DNA from: Siderastrea siderea
Lineage: Eukaryota; Cnidaria; Anthozoa; Scleractinia; Rhizangiidae
Direction: 5' to 3'
Length of the DNA stretch: 64,000 nucleotides
Assembly: GCA_964030785.1 (NCBI GenBank)
Contig: OZ034967.1
Coordinates: 65,990,413-66,054,412, forward strand
Translations under genes and position numbers: made by a program
In this document: in pieces, positions 45,401 to 55,024 of the stretch
How positions within the stretch are numbered: the first letter of the stretch is position 1
Layout of the letters: each line of letters opens with the position of its first letter
Notes under the pieces: generated by a model
The model's input: the letters and a program-made list of their open reading frames with translations, nothing else
Database searches by the model: none
What the model was told of the DNA's origin: nothing

Positions 45401-48400
45401 ACAATTATTTGGCTGCCATTAACGCAAATATGTTTTTTTTAAATACTTTTCAAAGTGATACTTAAAATAGATCATAGTGTCCCTTTAATAATATTTGACA
45501 TGATTCAGGGGTTGTGTACGTATGGAATAAAACAACAGCTCCACTAGCTCAATCTTGTAACGCTGTACATGAACTCACAGTCAATAAAGAGCTCTGCACC
45601 TGGATAGCTATACTCATCTGCAACTCGATTTCATAGCATAATTGTTAAATAGCCGAAGCCCTTGCAAGATAAAGTGAACTGCTATCATCTGACATTGTTG
45701 GATAGCTTTGTTTGGCTGGTCCTTCTGAGAGCACCGTTTTCGTCTTTCAAGGGAACGTGTACTGTTTCTCTTGGCAAATGTCGTAACATTTGTTATATTT
45801 TCAACCTCCTCTTCCAGTGTACTTCTACACCGTATCATTGCTTATTATCAATAAGTAGGGTTTGAATTCTGGCTTTTCCATGTATAAGTTCTAGTTCCAG
45901 GCTTTAGCAATTTGCTTAACCCTTCAGCATGTCTTCATTATTTTCCATCTTAACTTAAAGAGAGGTCCAAAGTTAGAGGTTTATGTTTTCTAGTTCAATA
46001 TCAAATTCACAAAATCACTTACCATCCAACTCCAGATGACAGGCAGCATCGGCAAGCAGTCCTCCAATGGCAGTGATCACCTTCACGCCAGGATGCTCTT
46101 TAACGTCGTGCCTGCCAAACGCTTTAAAAAATTCCTCGATAAAGCCTAACAACAAGAAGAAAGGAACAGTGTAGGTTTAATAAATATCTCTGGCTGAGAT
46201 TTTTGGTGGTTTAGTGGAATTTTGGACTTGAGGGTGGGTGGTTCTAGGACTGTGTCCGGTCACTAAAACGGGACCCCTTGTCCCGTAACGTCATTAGGGC
46301 TTCATATCCAGTGACCTTACGTTATCATTTAAGTTTCTCTTGCATTCTTTAATCAGCCTTCAGAGGAATACTGAGACGAAATCGTTTGAGAAGAACCTCT
46401 AGTGTTCAGGAGCCGGTTGTATAATGTAATCTTCTTCAAGGGATAGTGTTTCGAGTTTCTAATTTCGATTGCTTAATGCCACCAATATATAAATCTAAAC
46501 TGGACAAAAGTATTCTACAGCCAGAGCAAAACAGAAAAATTTCTACGAAAGGGCCTTAACCCTGTTTGGTGCTCGATGCGGTGTCTAATGTATTTTGTCA
46601 GTTGTACTGCAGCGGTGAGCCAGTCATACTACAGTAGAGCGTTCATTTTACGCTGGAAACGTTTTCACTAGATTACTAGACTACCTCCAGTCTTCGTGAT
46701 TGATTTATATAGAATTAATTACGCTGTTACAAGGAAAATGTTGATAGTGTCTTTTACATACTGGCTCCTTGTTGTGCTTTGTGGATGACCATTCCCATGA
46801 TGCCTACCAAGTCCACACTGTCATGCTCAAATTGTTTCAAGAAATCTGAAAAAGAAACAAATCTAATTATCAAACGTTATGGGGTTAAGGGTTTAGTGAA
46901 TACTTTTTACTGAACAGTTTCATAGTCAAACCCCTATTAAGTGGCCCCACAAGAAACTGTAAACGCAACCTCTGTCAAACGGCCACTCTATTAAGCGACC
47001 GCCGCCAACTTTGAGCCGTCCCAACGAGAATTTTGTTTTCCTCTTTAAGCGGCCAGAAAGAATTTATTAGCAATCACGACAAACACCCTATGGTTACCAA
47101 TGCCACTTTCAACAAAATCTAGTTTAGCGAACACCTCACTCTGAAAACAAACTTGATGGACAATATGATAATGATGTTGAAGCGTGTATGTTAACCTGAT
47201 TGGTGAACTGCTCTGGCAAGTTTGACCAGTTTCTCATTGCAACTCTCGTGCAGCATCCTGATATGTCTTCCAAATAGTGCCTTTACTTTGTTGTCATCAG
47301 GTTCGTCTTTCAACGCTGTTGCGAATTGCTCTGCATATTCTGCAATATTTCAAAAATAAATTAACATTTCATTATTTTCTGTCGTGTGTAACGTTCAGAG
47401 TGATTAATAAGGTGTTAGATGCTATTCTGGCCTCTAGAGCAACAGATGGAATACCTACGATAGAGGTCAAACATAAGTTAAGGCAATATTGTACCCTCTA
47501 TGATATTCAACCGAGCTTGAATGAGATGGATAATACGTCACCAAGCCTGAAATCACAGAAGTCATGTAGAACAAAAATTCAATTGTGGCGCAAGAGCTGT
47601 CCTTTTTCCAACTGATAATGGCGTCTACAATTTAACTTAATTTTAATAAATGCTGCCATTTCATTGAAAACGTTGTGTTATTGTCTGGATCAAACAAGAA
47701 AAAGTTTCATTTTGAATAAGATCCCATTTTGTAATTATATATTACCGTATCTATAGTGATTGCAGTCAAAATTTAAGTTGGTAAATTCGAATTGTGTAAT
47801 GCAAATTGATGGATAGCAAATTGCCCAGTTGAAATGTACATCGATGGTGTAAGCTAGATTGTTTAATACGAAGACAATGATGGTGACAGATTGTATTAGC
47901 ACTTAGTTGTTAAGTTGTGCCTTACCGTGACTCTGATGGTCCCTTTCCCCTCTCATTTTCTTCAAGGCAGGCATAATAATGCGAATCTACAATAACAACC
48001 GTGCAAACAGATGTAATGAAGATAAAACAATGTAATCTTATTCAGACAAGCAGTCATCAGTAGAAATGGTCTTATGAAATGAAATGGTCAAATTTCCAAT
48101 TAGGATTTGCCGGCTTAGCTTTACTGGGTCGGTTGAGTAAGGTGTTGAAGTTAAAGTAGCGTAAAGTTTTAATTGTACATTCACGGTGGTTTATTTTAAT
48201 TGCGTGACTTTTATTGGCTTATCGTCATTGGCTAGTCAACAATTATTGAATTGAAAGGGCGGGCGTTGGATATGAGATAATAAGTAGCCAACCAGGCGCT
48301 TAGTTCCGAGCTGGTTATATAATCATCTCGTTTCCAGCAAGCGCAAGTGGAATAACCATGGTTTTATCGAATTCAAAACCGTTGGTAATCATTGTTGGGT

Positions 48401-51400
48401 CAGTCTTTAAACAAACATTGTTTGCAGTGTTTCGTTGTGAAACACTGCAGCACTCGATATACCATCCAGTTACTTTGTAAGGCAAAAAGCAGAGTCATTC
48501 TTTGATACCCTGTGTGCGGTGAATCAACCAGAAAGCCAGAACGACATTTGATAATTAAAAGAGTTTCACAATATAAGGATTGTGATTGCCAATGATCGAT
48601 TGTAGTATAAGAACCGTCACTTACCCCCTTAAGCAAATCGTCAATGGAATTCTCGCGCCCCTCGCTTGGGTTCACACCAGAACCTTCATCGTCACCATGA
48701 TGATTATTTTGTTTAGCGCGGTAGTTAGCACTCAGTTTGGCCAGGTTTCCCAATGCAGCTTTAGATCCCAAGCTGGATGGATTAGCGACGGATTTTGTGT
48801 CTGACAATACAAAATCGTGGAGTAGAAACTGTTATTGCTACCCTTTCACAAATAGAGACCATTAAGAGCGAACAAATTTGTCAAGTTATCTACTAAGAAT
48901 TTTCACTGAAAACAGAAAGAAAAAACAACAGAAAAATCATGACAATTCAATCTTTATTTTAATTTCAGTTCTGACTACCACAGCGTTTGGAATCAGGCTG
49001 GTTAAATACTCCAGTAGGTTGTCTCTTACTTTGACTTTAGTCCTCTTATGTTTTTCATGACGGCAAGAAACCCGGACTCACTGTATTACAATACTTGGTC
49101 TAAGCCCTTTTTTCTCAGATAAAGCTTGCTTTTTTGTACTTAAACTACCTTTCCGAAGTGAGAACCTATTTCAAAAAGTCAGGCTGGAAACAAGTTCTTA
49201 CATATGTGATATTCAACTAACAAATTTAGCCTGTAGGCTTTTGATCCACTATAGGTTCTTATAAGCAAGTTTTCAGTGTACTCAAAAGAACATGCTGGTA
49301 AAATACTTCAGCAGGCGAATTTTTCCCGCGCACGTGCGTGTGCCGTTCTTGATAAATGTGAGTTTGTGTCGTATTAGCGTGTTAGACACTGTTGCCTTGG
49401 TTGCTTCTAATGTCGGTTCTCCGGCAACTGAAGCCGGTTTTAACGTACCTAATGCGTATTTACACTGTCGCCTCAATGTAGGAGTTTAGTACTTACATCG
49501 AAACCACAGTAACTTATTTGCTTAGATGTAAATATAGCTGTTACATATGTGCCTCGATGTTTTCTAGAAGTAGATCTAATTGTTTTAATTATCAAAGGCA
49601 GAAAACATTGCGGTGCTGGAATAACTGAACAGAGGGGATAATTGATTATTGTAATTAAGTGAGCTATCATGGGAAAAAAAACTACCCTACTATACATCGT
49701 TCGATTGCATAACATAAGTGAAGTGATTCGTATAGGTAATCACATGATTTCGAGTGCAATTTGGAATAAATAAGGACGAGTAAATTTTTCAAAGGCTAAC
49801 AAAATTGAAGTCTTTGAAAAATTTTCGAGTGCTTATTTATTGCAGCTTGCACGAGAAAAAAATCATGTGATTACTTGTTAATAATACACATGCAAAAATT
49901 TCACTCTGTTTTCCTCTTCAATCGTGTTTATTTCGTGTCACGGCTCACTGGTCCCGCCTACGTTCACGTTATTGGTTGAAAAATGACATCCTTGATTGAC
50001 ATGCAAGCATACATAAATCACCTTTATTTCACCTCAGATTTAAGGCCCAGTAATACGGGCAACATTTTCGTGCAACTTGTCGCGCAACAGTGTTGCCGTT
50101 GCAAGTTGAGATTGTTTGTTGCGCGTATTACCACCTTCTCGCGCAACAAATTTTCATGTTGCAGAAAGTAGACGTCGCTTTTACTTTCGGCAACATGAAA
50201 ATTTGTTACGTAAGAAGGTGGTAATACGCGCAACAAACAATCTCAACTTGCAACGCAACATTGTTGGGCGACAAGTTGCACGAAAATGTTGCCCGTATTA
50301 CTGGGCCTTTACAAGGGAAAAAATATTTACAGATAAAAAATATTTTTTCTCTGGAAGCAGCTATCGTTCTTATTTCAAGAGCTCAAGTTGTTCTTGTTCG
50401 TAGTCGAATCTAACTAAGACGAAATCGATCGACATTTTCAACAAGCTTTGCGAAATATGAATCACTTAGAAATACTGTCCTCGCCATGTGGTGCAGCTGG
50501 TTGTGGCTTTTCAGGAGCTGCTGTGTTTCCCATGTTAAAAGTGACTTGACATTGGTAGAAAGGTTTATGTTCATGAAACACTGACGCTGATCATTCTGGT
50601 CGGACATGTAGCTGGGCATCTGAAACGCGAGAGCTGCTTGGTTGAAGTTGTTGCCCCGAGATTGAACGTCGTGCGAGAACGGGTTGAAGTTGCTGGAACT
50701 GCTGGTGGTACTACTGACCGACGTTGTCGGTTGAGCTGTTTCCTCGAACTAACTGGCTGTTGATGTTTCTTGCGTTGCTGATGGTGTGGGAAAGCTGTCG
50801 CTGTTCACTTTCATCTCCTTCGTCATAGTCATCCAGTGACCTCTCGTTTCTATGGCCCGTTACTTTAACAAGTGAACTTCGCTCGAGGCCTGCTGTCTTC
50901 AACTTTCAGTTTACAACTGTTTTCCTAACGCGGTGGTTGGAAAATGTTTTCGATTAATCCTCCAGTGACATTCCTTCGATGACGGATTTCATCATGCCAT
51001 TGATCTTGTTCTCTCCCATAGGCTGCCGCTTGTACCAAACTTGCGAGGACGGATTTGACACACGAGAGATAAAGTGGACCGGTTGTACGTAATTCGGGAG
51101 GACGACGCCACAGAAACTCTTTGAAGATTGTAACGGGACATCTCTCATCTCCAGTGGCAAACATTTTGGAAGAAAGCTTCGGGGCTTTGCGGACAATCCA
51201 GACTTGCGTGTTTGGGTCGGGTTCTCGATGAATTCAACGTACTCCATGTTGTTTTCGTCCAGTCCAAAGGAGAAATCTTCAACTCTGAAACTTTGTGGTG
51301 TTCCTGGCGACCACGAAGGCCAAAATACTGCGTCAAGACGGCCACCAAACTGTTTGGACCAGGACTTGTGGACTTCCCTTTCCCAGCTTTTTTTTTTCCT

Positions 51401-52847
51401 ACAGTTCATTTTCCTTGGTTGTTGTCAGACTTCGTGACTTGTTCGGCCGCTTGCCTTTGCCTTGTTGCCGAAGAAGCCGGGCTTTTCCCTCGAGAACTTG
51501 CTTGGAGCTTTTAAACTCTTTGTCGCGAATTATGGAGTGTTTGTACTCTTTTTCTGTTAGATATCGGTCAAAAGCAGTAACCATTACACGAAGGCTCTCA
51601 GGTTCGTAATCTTCCCCGTCTTTCTTACGAACTGTTGCGTAAAGCTCCTCGAGAATTTTGTTCAGGGCCTCTGGTTCGTACTTTTCAATACCGTCGTCAT
51701 AGCCCTTTTGAGCAGCCCAAGACTTCCAGACTTTTATCCAGTTGTTTGTGCTTTGTTGAGTGTTTTTGTTCTTTGTATTCTCCTTCAAACTCTGAATTTA
51801 AATGCTGTTACTTTCCCCAAACCTGTCCGCTATTTTGTTTTGTTACGGTTGCGCGACCTTCCTGTCAATCAATTTAATTTCAACTTTCTGCACTCAATTT
51901 CAACTTTTTGCACTCAAGGTCAACTTTCTGCACTGTCTGGGAGTAATTGAGGTGCTCTCAGCCAATCAGCCTGCTGAAAGTTTTGCATGTATTTTATTAT
52001 TTACGAAAGCACACTATAAATATCACGATTTCATAGTATACAGTAATCAGTGTGTCTGCTAGAAAGCGGAAAAAATGTTAAGGGTATCCCATGGAGTTGT
52101 TTTGTCGATTTCTCAAATAATCGTCCTTTGAAACACGACCGTACTTTTCATAATAAAGAGATTCATTTGCAAATGCGGAAAAAATGCTAATTTCGTTCTC
52201 AAAGACGCCATGCCGTAACAAGCTACTCCAAACACCTCTTCTCTTATCAAGCAATTGTGTCATCGTTGAAGGAACATCTTCTAACACTTCTTTTGTTACA
52301 ATCGAAAGAGCCCTAAACTGTGAAAATGGCAGCGATCGACGCAATCGTCTGAAATTGTGGACCCTATAATTAACACCTTAGCTGAAGTTCATTAGAGTGA
52401 AAAAGCTCTAAAGAACAGTTGAATTTGACAAGCTAAATATCAAAGTTCGAAATCGAGCGCAATATGTGATGTGTATGTACACTTTCCATGCAAACTTTCA
52501 GAAGTTCTTGGTAGAACCAACCCCACCTTATCAGAGGCAAACTGATAAACTGAGACTTTACAGCTCTTAATTTCTTTTAAAGAGAAAAAGTCTGCTGTCC
52601 GTATACCAAACATAAAAAAGGGTGCTAGCAACGATTGAAAAGGCTTGGTTAACGATTACATAATATTAAAACGTCAACGCCAGTTATCGTGATAAATTTG
52701 TAAAGAAAAAGTCAAAAAAAAACCCCAGTTTTTACCTCGCAGCAAGTTGCCGAGTTCATTTAGGTCTGCGGCGTCTGGAAGACGAACCCAGTTACGATCA
52801 GCACCAGCAGCACAGATGAAAAGCAGAATCGCAGTAAATGCCTTCAT
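41497..52847 (-). CDS. Secreted helical protein, paralogue 1 (421 aa, 11 coding exons)
   Basis: Family not recognised. Coding exons from 5' to 3': 52736-52847, 48625-48800, 47926-47986, 47196-47339, 46762-46845, 46023-46145, 44816-44965, 43618-43710, 42824-42861, 42038-42098, 41497-41720. All are GT-AG and in phase, total 421 codons plus stop. The start MKAFTAILLFICAAGA is a clear signal peptide with no later membrane segment, so the product should be secreted. The mature part is rich in amphipathic helix. The best conserved blocks relative to paralogue 2 are HPGVKVITAIGGLLAD (exon 6) and VDEADLVLANFVLSEMRKG (exon 11). Four cysteines (exons 4, 6, 7, 8) have counterparts in paralogue 2, allowing two disulphides. 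Exon 7 is strongly acidic (HEEANHEEDEA) and the C terminus is His/Asp-rich (GENHHHGEHDD), which could bind metal. The 4-kb first intron holds a Crypton remnant. Confidence 0.85.
42355..42424 (+). repeat. (AAT)n microsatellite
   Basis: About 23 AAT repeats with single interruptions in intron 9 of paralogue 1, next to a pogo-like MITE. Confidence 0.95.
42435..42614. mobile_element. pogo/Tc1-type MITE in paralogue 1 intron 9
   Basis: Termini CAGTGGAACCTCGATTTAAC and GTTAAATCGAGGTTCCACTG are inverted repeats, with repeated AACCTCGATATAACGAA blocks inside. It is flanked by TA on both sides (42433-42434 and 42615-42616), the target site of the Tc1/mariner/pogo superfamily. At 180 bases it is non-autonomous. 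Confidence 0.9.
43026..43327 (+). mobile_element. Full-length tRNA-derived SINE with 13-base target duplication
   Basis: tRNA-like head GGTGTAGTGGTTAGCGCGTT and GGTGGTTCGACGCCC, then a body that recurs at 19463, 30690 and 38264. ATCGAGAAAGTTT occurs on both sides (43013-43025 and 43328-43340). It lies in intron 8 of paralogue 1, in the opposite orientation to the gene. Confidence 0.92.
45117..45490. mobile_element. Possible MITE in paralogue 1 intron 6
   Basis: Opens TTAAAGGGGCAATG and ends GTCCCTTTAAT, a short inverted pair. An internal block (about 45290-45350) resembles 36640-36700, and a related element may lie at 56766-57116. Boundaries are approximate. Confidence 0.4.
46196..46320 (+). 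mobile_element. Possible tRNA-like SINE fragment
   Basis: TGGTTTAGTGGAATTTTGGAC followed 25 bases later by GGTGGTTCTAGGAC resembles box A and box B of a tRNA head. The rest does not match the other SINEs here. Confidence 0.35.
46925..47065 (+). repeat. TATTAAGCGGCC-type repeat fragment
   Basis: Variants CCTATTAAGTGGCC, TCTATTAAGCGACC and CTTTAAGCGGCC recur within 140 bases in intron 4 of paralogue 1. This resembles subterminal repeats of a DNA transposon, but no ends could be set. Confidence 0.4.
49736..49876. mobile_element. Palindromic MITE in paralogue 1 intron 1
   Basis: Left arm GTAATCACATGATTTCGAGT and right arm ending ATCATGTGATTAC are reverse complements; the arms continue through GGAATAAATAAG-type sequence to a centre near 49804. 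Confidence 0.75.
50043..50308. mobile_element. Long palindromic MITE with TTA target duplication
   Basis: Arms 50043-about 50172 and about 50182-50308 are reverse complements over about 125 bases with few mismatches; the tips are AGGCCCAGTAATACGGGC and GCCCGTATTACTGGGCCT. TTA flanks both ends (50040-50042 and 50309-50311), which fits the PIF/Harbinger type. Short frames read from both arms are artefacts. Confidence 0.85.
50711..51788 (-). pseudogene. Crypton tyrosine recombinase, frameshifted
   Basis: The N-terminal part (51399-51788) is open for 129 codons and resembles the recombinase N-terminal region also found in ZMYM2/QRICH1-type proteins. Downstream the frame changes several times: QYFGLRGRQEH at about 51310, VEDFSFGLDENN then NPTQTRKSGLSAKPRS at 51200-51290, an ATGDERCPV block at about 51150, VWYKRQPMGENKINGMMK at 50980-51040, NHRVRK at about 50915, and VTGHRNERSLDDYDEGDE at 50800-50870. 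Catalytic Arg, His-x-x-Arg and Tyr positions are still recognisable, but no single frame joins them, so the element is dead. It sits in intron 1 of paralogue 1 in the same orientation. Confidence 0.85.
51872..51942 (+). repeat. Three copies of a TCAACTTTCTGCACTCAA motif
   Basis: Imperfect 20-base tandem repeat just upstream (on the minus strand) of the Crypton remnant. It may be part of that element's end. Confidence 0.6.
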
Positions 52848-52927
52848 TTCTATTGCTTTCTACTGAGCGAGTTGTTATCCCGTACAGACCTCAAGTACGA
52901 CTGAGAGGTGTGAAACGTTTGTGCACT

Positions 52928-52934
52928 ATTTAAC
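52928..52934 (-). promoter_or_regulatory. TATA-like box of paralogue 1
   Basis: TTAAATA on the minus strand, 81 bases before the ATG. Paralogue 2 has ATAAAAG about 90 bases before its ATG, which makes a shared TATA-type promoter plausible. Confidence 0.45.
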
Positions 52935-53606
52935 CCGGTAAAGTGAATTAAATTTAATTTCATTGGTAACAAGAGATGATCAATAGTTAGTTTCTCGTCA
53001 CAAAATCCATAAAATTTCAAATAAACAAGCCAAGAGAATAGAGGTGACCATCAAATTGTAAAGAGCGTGTTGATTCACAATGAAATTCTCGAAACCGGCA
53101 TACAAGTATTTGGATGACAATTATTTGGAAGAATTGACGTTTCGAACTTGGCCTATTATTAAACTACTGCCAATTGTTTCAGAAGGCCATTGTCTTCTGT
53201 AGGTGGCACATGATAAAAGCGGAAAAAAATTGTTTTTGTTTAGACTTCAGCTACACTACACGCATGGATTCATGTTGTTCAAACTTTGACGTAAACATAA
53301 AGGAAAAAGGTTGTAGTTGTTCAGATTTAAGCAAAAAGAAAAATACATGTACTAACTCTTAAACCTATTTATTTCAGTGCACTTGTAGTTTTCTCTTCAA
53401 GCTTTCAAATACTAACCAATTGACCGATAAACCAACTGTCTTAATCCCAACCAATTGTTTCAATTAGCTGTTGTTCAGAAGTAAAAACTATTTCGGCTGC
53501 ATGCAAATTTGCAAGCAAACCGGAAAATTTTGCCTACGGGTGACGAAAACACATGCAAGTTAAAGCACAACGGGGCCTCTGCATTACTGGATTCATTGGT
53601 GGACCA

Positions 53607-53744
53607 GGGCCCAGTTTTTCAAAAGACCTCTCATAAGGTGGATGGCGCTATCCAGCGGATAAGTATTAGGGAAACCAATTGGGTTATTCACTGGATAGAG
53701 ATTTATCCAGTGGATAGCATTATCCACGGTTTGAACAACTGAGG
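53607..53744. mobile_element. MITE with GTGGATA/TATCCA palindromes
   Basis: Ends GGGCCCAGTTTTTCAAAA and GTTTGAACAACTGAGGC form imperfect inverted repeats. Inside are alternating GGCGCTATCCAGCGGATAA and TTATCCAGTGGATAGC blocks. No coding capacity. Confidence 0.8.
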
Positions 53745-54287
53745 CGAGATGAATAAACTGGGAACTGCTTCTTGAGTTAGTTGTTGATTGTATACCTTCA
53801 ATCCTTTAGGATATCAAACCATAACTTGGCCAACATGTCCGTTTCACAGTTTTGCCACGACAATGGTATTTTTTAAAAATATTTTTAGGTTTCCTAAATT
53901 TAAAAAATAGATCTGGTCGTTGAAAGCATACAATCAAGATTTGGTGAGATTAATCTGTTGCTCACCTCTAAAAAAGTTTCAAACGCATTATAGGTTTGTG
54001 TAGACTCCAAGCAGCCACTCCTGTTAGTCAGGGATGGCCGGGCCCAAAAACATGAGAATGTTGGCTGCACCATGGAAACGTAATGCGCATGGCAGCTGCC
54101 TTCGGCGTGTCTTCTAATCCCTGAGCAGAGTGGAGGAACGGGTCGTGCTATCTTGAAGATGTGTGGTCCAACATAATGTTTTTAATGCTAGCGGACCTGC
54201 AAAAAAGCTATACTTCCCAATACTACTTTCAACCTGTACCTAATTCTCTGAACGAACGCGTCCACAACACATGAACTAGTGGTTATA

Positions 54288-54400
54288 TATCCTAGAAACA
54301 GAGGTTTCTTGGTCGCCCTATGTCCCGGCAGGGGAATAAGTAACGTCTACGCAAAACCGTCCGCACATATGGCGACCAAGAAACCTTTGCTTGCAGGATA
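54288..54400. mobile_element. Short palindromic MITE
   Basis: AGGTTTCTTGGTCGCC at 54301-54316 is the exact reverse complement of 54369-54384, and similarity extends to TATCCT / AGGATA at the tips. Confidence 0.75.
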
Positions 54401-54481
54401 GTGGCCATAATTAAATAAAAACGCCATTTGTTACGAGCGTTTAAAATCATAAAAGAACATAAGATTCGTGTTTATACTGTA

Positions 54482-54991
54482 TTTTATTGAAAAATCAAAT
54501 TGGAAATTATGGTACAGTGACACTCATCTTGGGTGCTATTGTTTTTTTTTTTTTTCTTTCCACTTTTTTACTGACAACTTCTTATCATGCTAGATAACGT
54601 GCGCTACATGTACGGGTCAACGTGATGCTTCTCTTTCCGTGAACTGGAGAATCCAACACTTCAATTGGATTTAATTAACATTCTTCTCCTGGTTGAACCT
54701 GCAAGATAACAAACAAAATGTTTGCGATTTAGACTGGCCATTGGGTTGCTCTCGGGCATTAATTGAACGGGTAAAACTGTGGTAATATGTTGTCGAAATT
54801 AGGCATACAACGTGACTAAAACTCCGTTGAAGGGACACTTAGTAAGAAATTTTATATAATACGGGCCTGGGAAAATTCGATGTCACTTCAAAACATCGGT
54901 TTTTAAACTTTTGTCGACAGTTTGACAATTGCTAGAGCAAAGGTAGCAAAACGAAAAAGGAGAAGATATTAGAAAGTAACTACTCTTTACC
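54482..54991 (-). other. 3'-UTR intron and last non-coding exon of paralogue 2
   Basis: After the stop at 55025 the sense strand reads AAATAG|GTAAAG (exon end 54991) and TCTTGCAG|GTTCAACC (next exon from 54698). The intron is about 290 bases. Its position after the stop matches paralogue 1. Confidence 0.6.
54483..54488 (-). terminator. Poly(A) signal AATAAA of paralogue 2
   Basis: CAATAAAATACAG on the minus strand, about 210 bases into the proposed last non-coding exon (starting 54698). Confidence 0.6.
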
Positions 54992-55024
54992 TATTTTTTG
55001 TGAAGGGGTCTGGAGTTAGCCGGC

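Larger units (their letters stand above)
52935..54482. other. Intergenic region between the two paralogues
   Basis: About 1.5 kb between the promoter of paralogue 1 and the poly(A) site of paralogue 2. It holds two palindromic MITEs (53607-53744 and 54288-54400) and otherwise AT-rich sequence without a supported gene. Confidence 0.55.

Noticed and set aside
50116..50403. 95-codon plus frame and its mirror on the minus strand (MLRVLPPS)
   Set aside because: Both are translations of the two arms of one palindrome.
51204..51609. Plus-strand frames of 77-104 codons
   Set aside because: They are antisense shadows of the Crypton recombinase remnant.
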